14,344 nucleotides of DNA from Actinomycetota bacterium. GTDB taxonomy: Bacteria > Actinomycetota > Actinomycetes > S36-B12 > UBA5976. Position 1 is the stretch's first letter. Each line of letters starts with the position of its first letter. Shown here piece by piece: positions 1-6,190 of the stretch. A program made the translations under genes and the position numbers. The DNA lies in assembly GCA_947447095.1 (NCBI GenBank), contig CANFIL010000022.1, forward strand, positions 1 to 14,344. Reading direction: 5' to 3'. Under the pieces are notes generated by a model. That model saw only the letters and a program-made list of their open reading frames with translations. It made no database searches and was not told the origin of the DNA.

Positions 1-596
1 GTCATGAAGAAGTTGAAGGCACGATGGGTGAAGCGCCCGATCACATGACGCTCGTCGATGGCCCTGCTCATGTCGCCGACATCGAAATTGATCGCTCTCG
101 ACCTGTTGCCTGGTTGTCACAGACCACGTTGTCAGTTGATGAGACTCTTGAAACAGTCGACAAGCTTCGCGAAAAGTTTCCAGACTTGATGAATCCGCCG
201 AGTGATGACATTTGCTACGCGACACAAAATCGTCAGCAAGCAGTCAAATTCATTGCGGCTCGGTGTGACGTCATGATCGTCGTTGGTTCAGCGAATTCAT
301 CAAACACAGTTCGTCTTGTAGACGTAGCACTAGAAAGTGGAGTGCCAGCGGCTTACCGCGTTGACTTTGCCTCGGAAATTGATCCGACATGGGTAGCTGA
401 TGCAACGACTGTTGGTATCACAAGTGGCGCTTCAGTCCCAGAAATTCTTGTTGATGGGGTTGTTGAGTATCTCGCCACGCTTGGTATCGACGGTGTCGAA
501 GAAGTCGAAACAGCTCGTGAGAGTCTCGTGTTCGCTCTGCCGCCAGAACTTCGTCGAGATATTAAGAGTGCCGCAAGCGCCGAATCACAGAAATAA
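1..596 (+). CDS. ispH: 4-hydroxy-3-methylbut-2-enyl diphosphate reductase, 3' part (5' end outside window)
   Basis: IspH (LytB) makes IPP and DMAPP from HMBPP in the last step of the MEP isoprenoid pathway, using a [4Fe-4S] cluster in the cytoplasm. The reading frame is open from the left edge, so the start and the first two cluster cysteines are missing. The first visible residues, HEEVEGTMGEAP, match the family's H-x-E-VEGTMG block and contain the equivalents of E. coli His124 and Glu126. Then come QTTLS, DDICYATQNRQ with the third cluster cysteine, GSANSSN, which binds the substrate diphosphate, and SGASVPEIL. The C-terminus lies where the E. coli enzyme ends, plus a short tail. The last 35 nt overlap the end of the convergent membrane protein gene. 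The identification is secure; only the missing 5' part is unknown. Confidence 0.97.
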   Translation, partial: HEEVEGTMGEAPDHMTLVDGPAHVADIEIDRSRPVAWLSQTTLSVDETLETVDKLREKFPDLMNPPSDDICYATQNRQQAVKFIAARCDVMIVVGSANSSNTVRLVDVALESGVPAAYRVDFASEIDPTWVADATTVGITSGASVPEILVDGVVEYLATLGIDGVEEVETARESLVFALPPELRRDIKSAASAESQK

Positions 597-963
597 CGAC
601 CGAGACTAGGACTGCTCCTAGAATCCACGCTGCGTGATTTGCGAGCCCATAGGCAAGATGCAGAATTTGTCTGTGCATGAAAGTGCTGCCTTGCTGGTGA
701 CCAATCTGACCGACTGTCTCGAGGGCAAGTAACCAAATTATCGGGGGAGCCCAAATGGCTGCCATCAGGTCGTTGCGCCGCACATTGAGCGCTGCAACTG
801 AGCTCACTGCAACAATGCCAAATTCTGACCAGGCAGTGACGGTGTTATTAATCAGGCAATCAGCGGCCATGATGACCATGAAACTCAAAGCACTCAGGAC
901 AAAAACGCCTTGGTATGTCCATCCCTGCGCGCTTTCGCTGTTGGCTTCCTGAATCTGCGTCAT
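562..963 (-). CDS. Small integral membrane protein, DUF6542-like
   Basis: This is a protein of about 133 residues with perhaps four hydrophobic segments: an N-terminal one (FVLSALSFMVIMAADCLI), a short middle one, one around IWAPPIIWLLAL, and a C-terminal one (AAWILGAVLVSVVISVI), ending in a basic tail. No catalytic motif is visible. Its position between ispH and ychF on the opposite strand matches what I recall of mycobacterial Rv1111c, which is why I call it DUF6542-like; the sequence itself was not searched. The function is unknown. A perfect TATAAT on the reverse strand at 973-978 lies 9 nt before the ATG at 963 and there is no Shine-Dalgarno sequence, so I chose 963 as a leaderless start. 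An in-frame ATG at 969 would give two more residues but lies only 3 nt from the -10 element. The 3' end overlaps ispH by 35 nt. Confidence 0.75.
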   Translation of the reverse strand: MTQIQEANSESAQGWTYQGVFVLSALSFMVIMAADCLINNTVTAWSEFGIVAVSSVAALNVRRNDLMAAIWAPPIIWLLALETVGQIGHQQGSTFMHRQILHLAYGLANHAAWILGAVLVSVVISVIRRLRHS

Positions 964-972
964 AACCATCAG

Positions 973-978
973 ATTATA
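973..978 (-). promoter_or_regulatory. Candidate -10 element of the DUF6542-like gene
   Basis: The reverse strand reads TATAAT, a perfect -10 hexamer, 9 nt before the ATG at 963. No convincing -35 hexamer is visible at the usual distance. Transcription would begin at or next to the start codon. Confidence 0.5.
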
Positions 979-997
979 GGTATTACTTGCTGGCTAC

Positions 998-1003
998 TAC
1001 GCT
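998..1003 (+). promoter_or_regulatory. Candidate -10 element of ychF (leaderless)
   Basis: TACGCT fits the TANNNT pattern and lies 8 nt before the GTG at 1012. No Shine-Dalgarno sequence precedes that codon, which supports a leaderless transcript. I see no clear -35 element. It lies 19 nt from the opposing -10 of the divergent gene, so the two promoters share about 40 bp. Confidence 0.45.
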
Positions 1004-1011
1004 TGTGAACC

Positions 1012-2085
1012 GTGGCTTTAACAATTGGAATCGTCGGTCTGCCGAATGTCGGAAAGTCAACCATGTTTAATGCGTTGACAAAGAATAATGTGTTGGCTGC
1101 GAACTATCCGTTCGCAACCATTGAACCCAACACTGGTGTTGTTGCAGTTCCTGACTCCCGACTAGCCGTCCTTGCCGAAATTTTTGGTTCCGAACGCATC
1201 CTCCCAGCGACTGTCACATTCGTCGACATCGCTGGAATTGTTCGCGGCGCCAGCGAAGGTGAAGGTCTGGGAAATAAATTCCTCGCAAACATTCGTGAAT
1301 CAGATGCAATTTGCCAGGTCATTCGTGCTTTCAGTGATCCTGATGTTGTGCACGTCGATGGAAAAGTATCTCCTTCAGATGATATCGAAACCATCAACAC
1401 TGAGTTGATTCTGGCCGATATGCAGACACTTGAAAAAGCCATCCCTCGTCTGCAGAAAGAAGCGCAAAAAGATAAATCACGCGCCGAAATTCTTCGCGTT
1501 GCCGAAGAAGCGCAAACACATCTCAACTCGGGAACGACCGTCTTTGCTTCAGGTATGGATTCAACTGAGATCCGCGAGCTGTTCTTGCTAACAGCCAAGC
1601 CATTCATTTATGTCTTCAACTTGGATGAAGACGAAATGGTGAACGACGGATTGAAGAAAGAATTGAGTTCACTTGTGGCTCCAGCCGAGGCAGTATTCAT
1701 GAATGCAAAACTCGAATCGGAACTGAGCGAGCTTGATGATGCCGAAGCACTTGAATTGTTGCAGTCAGTCGGTCAGCAAGAGAGTGGGATTTCGGTTCTT
1801 ACCCGCGTAGGTTTCGACACCCTTGGACTCCAGACGTACCTCACGGCCGGCCCCAAAGAATCGCGCGCTTGGACAATTTCCAAGGGCGCTACTGCTCCGG
1901 AGGCTGCAGGCGTTATTCACACTGATTTCCAAAAGGGTTTCATCAAAGCAGAAGTCATTGGGTTTGATGACTTGGTTGAGTGTGGTTCAGTAGCAGAAGC
2001 AAAGTCAAAAGGTAAAGCACGTATTGAAGGAAAGGACTATGTCATGGTTGATGGCGACGTAGTCGAATTCCGTTTCAACGTATAA
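1012..2085 (+). CDS. ychF: YchF/OLA1-family ribosome-associated nucleotidase
   Basis: YchF is an Obg-related P-loop ATPase that binds ribosomes and affects translation and stress responses. At 357 residues it is close to the E. coli length (363). The P-loop GLPNVGKS is at residues 9-16, the switch II block DIAGIVRGASEGEGLGNKF is near-identical to the family, and the G4 position reads NLDE rather than NKXD, the NXXE form tied to ATP preference. The C-terminal TGS domain (about residues 275-357) carries the conserved AAGVIHTDFQKGFIKAEV stretch and ends in the usual EFRFNV-type terminus. The GTG start is set by the immediate onset of the conserved N-terminus and by a -10 element 8 nt upstream; translation is probably leaderless. 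The SRPBCC gene follows after 17 nt and is probably cotranscribed. Confidence 0.97.
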   Translation: MALTIGIVGLPNVGKSTMFNALTKNNVLAANYPFATIEPNTGVVAVPDSRLAVLAEIFGSERILPATVTFVDIAGIVRGASEGEGLGNKFLANIRESDAICQVIRAFSDPDVVHVDGKVSPSDDIETINTELILADMQTLEKAIPRLQKEAQKDKSRAEILRVAEEAQTHLNSGTTVFASGMDSTEIRELFLLTAKPFIYVFNLDEDEMVNDGLKKELSSLVAPAEAVFMNAKLESELSELDDAEALELLQSVGQQESGISVLTRVGFDTLGLQTYLTAGPKESRAWTISKGATAPEAAGVIHTDFQKGFIKAEVIGFDDLVECGSVAEAKSKGKARIEGKDYVMVDGDVVEFRFNV

Positions 2086-2102
2086 AACGAAAGGTCAACA
2101 CA

Positions 2103-2567
2103 ATGGATCTCAATTTTCTTTATTCAGTAGAACGCGAATTTGATGCCCCAGTTGATTCTGTGTGGAATGCGTGGATTGATGCACCGTCACTTGAAGCGTG
2201 GTACCACCCAACTGATCTCAAGAATGTCCCAGGATCAGTTGTCTCCGATTTTGAAATCGGTGGATTGTGGACTGTCGCTGTTGATGTGCCTGCTAACAAT
2301 TTCGTTGCCTATTTTTATGGCCGCTACACCGCAATTTTGACTCACAAGAAAATCGAACATTCCATGTTCTATGTGGAGTCAGCTGATGAATTCGAAGCTC
2401 GCGATGAGGCTCGACCTTTTCACGAAGTCATTGTCGACTTTGAAGAACGTGGCGACAAGACCTGGGTGAAATTCTCGCAATTTGGTGAACTTCCCGAAGG
2501 TCATGCACCCCGTGCCCAAGCGGGTATGGAAAGTTACTTCGATTCGCTCGCAGATTTCCTTAAGTAG
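2103..2567 (+). CDS. SRPBCC/AHSA1-family protein
   Basis: This 154-residue protein has the START-like fold signature of the AHSA1 (activator of Hsp90 ATPase homolog 1-like) group. It begins with a beta strand leading into VEREFDAPVDSVWNAWIDAPSLEAWYHP, runs through FEIGGLWTV and a central strand region, and ends with the typical EGHAPRAQAGMESYFDSLADFLK helix that closes the ligand cavity. Such proteins bind hydrophobic ligands or act as small cyclases or stress-linked factors; no specific ligand can be read here. An AAAGG Shine-Dalgarno sequence at 2090-2094 sits 8 nt before the ATG. It follows ychF by 17 nt, so it is probably its operon partner. It ends 5 nt from the convergent short-chain dehydrogenase gene. 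Confidence 0.88.
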   Translation: MDLNFLYSVEREFDAPVDSVWNAWIDAPSLEAWYHPTDLKNVPGSVVSDFEIGGLWTVAVDVPANNFVAYFYGRYTAILTHKKIEHSMFYVESADEFEARDEARPFHEVIVDFEERGDKTWVKFSQFGELPEGHAPRAQAGMESYFDSLADFLK

Positions 2568-2572
2568 TTCGC

Positions 2573-3259
2573 TCAGAAATCGGAACTAGGGATTTCGCTC
2601 TTACCGGCTTCAATTCCCGCAACGATCGTGGAAACAACGTGCTCTGCGGTCATGCCGGTGGGGAACGCTGGGGCCGCTCCAAACAACGCCCGCTGCGCTA
2701 GTCCTGTTTCAGTGTGCCCTGGACGCGCGTCAAGAGTTTTAATTTTTACTCGGCGAAATTCTTGAGCTAGTGCAGCCAGATGTCGCGATGCAGCGAGTTT
2801 GCTCTCGCCATAAGCAGCAAGACCAGGGAAACTGCGTTCGGCAACTACTCCAGTTATGCCAACGACGATGGCCTCGCCATTGACTTCGCATGCACTTAAA
2901 AGCTGAGGTACGAGCAAAGTCACCAGCGCGGCTGGGCCAAGATGATTTATCTGCATCAATCGCAGTGCCTGATCCGTAGTTGTTTCCGCGATAGTCCCAA
3001 ATCCCACGCGTCCCGCACAATTGACGATTCCATCTAATGTCGGATTGCTCTGTGCGATTACCGCCGCTGCAGCAACGATGGAGTCGTTGTTGCTCAGATC
3101 AAGCGAGATTACCTCGTGGTTAGCATTCGAAGTCTGTGAGGAATTGGAATGCGCGGTGGAAATGACATTGGCTCCACGTTGAGTCAGTTGGCTCACCATC
3201 TCGTGACCGAGCACACCGGAACCACCGAGTACGAGAAAATTCTTACCGGCGATATCCAT
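2573..3259 (-). CDS. Short-chain dehydrogenase/reductase-like protein
   Basis: This 228-residue Rossmann-fold protein belongs to the SDR family. The NAD(P)-binding motif is GGSGVLG (residues 12-18), followed by an NNAG-type NCAG (80-83), the active-site Asn region QINHLG and the YXXXK motif as Tyr150 and Lys154 in AAYGESK. The catalytic serine expected 13 residues before the tyrosine is Gly137, with Thr136 next to it, so normal oxidoreductase activity is uncertain. The substrate is not predictable. I start at the ATG at 3259, because GAAGG on the reverse strand (3269-3273) is 9 nt upstream; the in-frame TTG at 3268 abuts that sequence and is unlikely. It lies 49 nt after the metallophosphoesterase gene on the same strand and may be cotranscribed with it. 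Confidence 0.9.
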   Translation of the reverse strand: MDIAGKNFLVLGGSGVLGHEMVSQLTQRGANVISTAHSNSSQTSNANHEVISLDLSNNDSIVAAAAVIAQSNPTLDGIVNCAGRVGFGTIAETTTDQALRLMQINHLGPAALVTLLVPQLLSACEVNGEAIVVGITGVVAERSFPGLAAYGESKLAASRHLAALAQEFRRVKIKTLDARPGHTETGLAQRALFGAAPAFPTGMTAEHVVSTIVAGIEAGKSEIPSSDF

Positions 3260-3279
3260 ACGGTCCAACCTTCACAAAG

Positions 3280-3303
3280 CAGTGCGCGAATGCGCGCTAA
3301 CTG
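3280..3303 (-). other. Intercistronic hairpin between the phosphoesterase and SDR genes
   Basis: CAGT-GCGCG and CGCGC-(TA)-ACTG can pair around an AATG loop, giving nine base pairs with a two-base bulge. It occupies most of the 49-nt gap just upstream of the SDR ribosome binding site. There is no long U-tract, so it is more likely a partial terminator or an mRNA processing/stability element than a full terminator. Confidence 0.35.
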
Positions 3304-3308
3304 TGAGC

Positions 3309-4232
3309 CTAGAACGAATGTGAACCGCTGTCTTTTTGAATTCCAGTAGACGTAGGACGCTTTGCGAAATCATCGATGCGACGGAATGACCATGCATACG
3401 AATGTGCGTTCAACGTGAGTTTGAGGACACCGTAATTTTTTGAGCTCGTCCCACACAGAAGTTCCCCAGGAACATTTGGCGTCGCACACGTGCGCAATTC
3501 GGCTCCACCAGTTCCAACGACAAAGGTTGTCATCACATGGTTGGGGGCTGCAAGGGAATTGCGGCAGTAGGTGGCAGGAGAGTCCGTCGGGGAATGGTCA
3601 ACTTGCTCGTAATTATGATCGTGACCCCACATGACGATCTTGACATCGCGATCAGCGCTTATGGTGTTCCACCACGTTGATGTTATGCACCGATCACTTT
3701 GATGTTGTCCGCGCGTAAATGTTGGTTTGTGCCACACGATGATCGTTGGTCGTCCATCGTTGGCTTGTAAGGCGCTCTTGAGAAAATTCGCTTGTGTGGT
3801 GCTCGAGGCCTTCTCACTATCGAGCCCGATGATGGTCCACCCATTGACATTGCGGCTCCACCATAAATTCGCTCCAGTTTTTGGGAGTGCGTGCCTGGCG
3901 ACAAGTGATCTATAGCCACTTGCATTTGAGGTGCGATATTCGTGATTTCCAGGAACTGCGTACGTTGGGTATTTGTCGAGTACTGACGACCAAGCAGGTT
4001 CAAAGTAGTTCGTGAAGTTGGATGCACTGCCATTCAAGTAGGCCAAGTCACCGAGCAGTATGACGGCATTCGGCTTGAGATTTTTTGTCAGTTGTGCAGT
4101 TTTGTATTGCCCGCCATTGGATCGTGCAATATCCCCGACCGCCACAATCGTGGTCGTGGTCGTCGCCTGTGCTGGGATGCCACAAACAGCAAGCAATGTT
4201 GCAACGAATCCAAGAACTAGGGCTTTGCGCAT
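3309..4232 (-). CDS. Exported calcineurin-like metallophosphoesterase (purple acid phosphatase-like)
   Basis: This 307-residue phosphoesterase has a signal peptide (MRKALVLGF, then a hydrophobic core, probably cut after AQA at residue 23). The two-metal site motifs appear in order: GD at Asp34, GDLAY with Asp62 and Tyr65, GNHE with Asn96 and His97, WHKP with His168, and GHDH with His204 and His206. The GDXXY form and spacing resemble the purple acid phosphatase catalytic domain, here without its N-terminal domain. Cys17 is preceded by Val, so it is a poor lipobox. Four later cysteines could form disulfides outside the cell. The natural substrate is unknown; phosphate scavenging from phosphoesters is one option. 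A reverse-strand TACCAT 6 nt before the ATG indicates a leaderless transcript. It is divergent from typA with 81 bp between them. Confidence 0.92.
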   Translation of the reverse strand: MRKALVLGFVATLLAVCGIPAQATTTTTIVAVGDIARSNGGQYKTAQLTKNLKPNAVILLGDLAYLNGSASNFTNYFEPAWSSVLDKYPTYAVPGNHEYRTSNASGYRSLVARHALPKTGANLWWSRNVNGWTIIGLDSEKASSTTQANFLKSALQANDGRPTIIVWHKPTFTRGQHQSDRCITSTWWNTISADRDVKIVMWGHDHNYEQVDHSPTDSPATYCRNSLAAPNHVMTTFVVGTGGAELRTCATPNVPGELLCGTSSKNYGVLKLTLNAHSYAWSFRRIDDFAKRPTSTGIQKDSGSHSF

Positions 4233-4238
4233 AATTCG

Positions 4239-4244
4239 ATGGTA
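4239..4244 (-). promoter_or_regulatory. Candidate -10 element of the metallophosphoesterase gene (leaderless)
   Basis: The reverse strand reads TACCAT (TANNNT) with 6 nt to the ATG at 4232. No Shine-Dalgarno sequence is present, so transcription probably starts at the initiation codon. Confidence 0.5.
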
Positions 4245-4300
4245 CGTCAGCCATAGTCATTCGGCTCTTGCGCGTGGTTCTGAAGTGCCAGATAAGCGCC

Positions 4301-4306
4301 TAGAAT
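4301..4306 (+). promoter_or_regulatory. Candidate -10 element of typA (leaderless)
   Basis: TAGAAT fits the -10 consensus closely and is followed by 7 nt and the GTG start codon at 4314, with no Shine-Dalgarno sequence between. This placement predicts a leaderless typA transcript. No convincing -35 hexamer is visible. Confidence 0.55.
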
Positions 4307-4313
4307 TGGTTCA

Positions 4314-6188
4314 GTGACTTTATCTGCCATCCGTAATGACCTGCGCAACGTCGCTATTATCGCCCACGTAGACCACGGCAAGACCACTTTGGTCGATGCC
4401 ATGTTGTGGCAATCAGGCGCTTTCCGCGACAACCAAGACGTGAACGACCGCGTCATGGACTCCATGGACTTGGAGCGTGAAAAGGGCATCACGATTCTGG
4501 CCAAGAACACTGCAGTCCGTTACATGGGACCATCAGCTGGCGAAACCGGCGTAACCCTCAACATCGTTGATACACCTGGTCACGCCGACTTCGGTGGCGA
4601 AGTAGAGCGCGGGCTTGAAATGGTCGACGGCGTACTACTACTTGTGGATGCCAGTGAAGGCCCGCTGCCTCAGACGCGATTCGTGCTGCGTAAGGCTTTG
4701 CAGAAGCGACTACCTGTTGTACTTGTGATCAACAAAGTTGACCGTCCTGATGCTCGCATCGAAGAAGTTGTCAACGAAACTTACGAACTCTTTTTCGATC
4801 TTGATGCTGATGAAGAGCAGATCAACTTCCCAATTGTTTATGCATCTGCGAAGAATGGTCGCGCCTCATTGACGCGTCCTGCTGATGGTGGTTTGCCGGA
4901 TGAAGAAGATCTTGAGCCACTTTTCCGCACGCTGATTGAAACTGTTCCAGCTCCTGTTTACGATCCAGAAGCACCGCTTCAGGCTCACGTCACCAACTTG
5001 GATGCCTCGCCGTACCTTGGCCGTCTTGCGCTCTGTCGCGTTCGTAACGGCTACATCAAAAAGGGTCAGATGGTTGCCTGGATGAAGACTGATGGCAGCG
5101 TTGAAAAAGTCAAGGTTGTCGAACTTCTTGTCACCCAGGCACTTGAACGTGTTCCAGCCGAATCTGCTGGTCCTGGCGACATGATCGCGGTTGCAGGTAT
5201 GGCTGACATTACGATCGGCGAAACTCTTGCTGATCCAGATAATCCCGTTGCACTTCCTTTGATCACCGTGGATGAACCATCAATCTCGATGACCATCGGC
5301 ATCAACACCTCGCCGCTTGCAGGTGAAAAGGGCAGCAAGGTAACTGCTCGACTTTTGAAAACTCGTTTGGAAAATGAATTGATCGGTAACGTATCGCTGC
5401 GTGTAGTCGATACTGAACGTCCTGATACCTGGGAAGTTCAAGGCCGTGGCGAATTGCAACTTGCGGTTCTTGTTGAACTTATGCGCCGTGAACACTACGA
5501 AATGACTGTCGGTAAGCCTCAGGTAGTTACTCGCGAAATCAATGGCAAACTGCATGAGCCTGTTGAGCGTCTCACCATTGACGTACCAGAAGATTATGTA
5601 GGCGTTGTGACTCAGCTGCTTGGTTTGCGAAAGGGTCGCCTTGAGCAGATGATCAACCATGGCACCGGCTGGGTTCGTATGGAATACCTCGTACCTGCTC
5701 GTGGCTTGATTGGTTTCCGTACCGAATTCTTGACCGAAACTCGTGGTACCGGACTGATGCACCACGTTTTCGAGAAGTACGACCCATGGTTTGGCGAGTT
5801 ACGCACCCGTCCAAATGGCTCACTTGTTGCTGACCGCAGCGGACCTGTGACCTCATTCGCATGTTTCGGAATCCAGGAACGTGGAACACTTTTTGTGTCT
5901 CCAGGTACTGATGTTTACGAAGGCATGATTGTTGGCGAAAATGCTCGCCAAGAAGACATGGACGTTAACATCACCAAAGAGAAGAAACTCAACAACATTC
6001 GTTCTGCAACGGGTGATGAATTAGAGCGTTTGGTTCCGGCCAAGACTTTGAGCCTGGAGCAGGCGCTTGAATTCTGCCGTGAAGATGAATGCGTTGAAGT
6101 CACACCATCACATGTTCGTATGCGCAAGGTGCATATGACAAAGGTGGACCGTGATCGCGCTCGTTCAAAGTCAAAATCGCAAGGATAA
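4314..6188 (+). CDS. typA: TypA/BipA translational GTPase
   Basis: TypA (BipA) is a ribosome-binding GTPase of the elongation factor family, linked to ribosome assembly and stress or cold growth. At 624 residues it is slightly longer than E. coli BipA (607). The G1 motif is AHVDHGKTT (residues 17-25), the switch region reads EREKGITILAKNTAV, G3 is DTPGHADF, G4 NKVD and G5 SAK. Domain II, the EF-G-like domains III and V (GRGELQLAVLVELMRRE; PARGLIGFRTEFLTETRGTG) and the BipA-specific C-terminal domain are all present, with a basic serine-rich tail. The GTG start at 4314 fits both the conserved N-terminus and the TAGAAT box 7 nt upstream. The stop codon is 2 nt from the next start, so typA and SBP1 are almost certainly cotranscribed. 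Confidence 0.98.
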   Translation: MTLSAIRNDLRNVAIIAHVDHGKTTLVDAMLWQSGAFRDNQDVNDRVMDSMDLEREKGITILAKNTAVRYMGPSAGETGVTLNIVDTPGHADFGGEVERGLEMVDGVLLLVDASEGPLPQTRFVLRKALQKRLPVVLVINKVDRPDARIEEVVNETYELFFDLDADEEQINFPIVYASAKNGRASLTRPADGGLPDEEDLEPLFRTLIETVPAPVYDPEAPLQAHVTNLDASPYLGRLALCRVRNGYIKKGQMVAWMKTDGSVEKVKVVELLVTQALERVPAESAGPGDMIAVAGMADITIGETLADPDNPVALPLITVDEPSISMTIGINTSPLAGEKGSKVTARLLKTRLENELIGNVSLRVVDTERPDTWEVQGRGELQLAVLVELMRREHYEMTVGKPQVVTREINGKLHEPVERLTIDVPEDYVGVVTQLLGLRKGRLEQMINHGTGWVRMEYLVPARGLIGFRTEFLTETRGTGLMHHVFEKYDPWFGELRTRPNGSLVADRSGPVTSFACFGIQERGTLFVSPGTDVYEGMIVGENARQEDMDVNITKEKKLNNIRSATGDELERLVPAKTLSLEQALEFCREDECVEVTPSHVRMRKVHMTKVDRDRARSKSKSQG

Positions 6189-6190
6189 CC

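Noticed and set aside
353..754. Minus-strand open frame over the end of ispH and the DUF6542-like gene
   Set aside because: It overlaps two better supported genes and its translation is Ser/Arg-rich without domains.
1104..1607. Minus-strand open frame of 167 codons inside ychF
   Set aside because: It is antisense to conserved YchF coding sequence; the Ser/Arg/Ala-rich translation is typical of shadow frames.
3260..3268. TTG start for the short-chain dehydrogenase
   Set aside because: It directly follows the GAAGG sequence, leaving no spacing; the ATG at 3259 has proper spacing.
5280..5765. Minus-strand open frame of 161 codons inside typA
   Set aside because: It lies fully inside a clear TypA reading frame, has no recognisable domain or ribosome binding site, and is a by-product of the codon pattern of typA.
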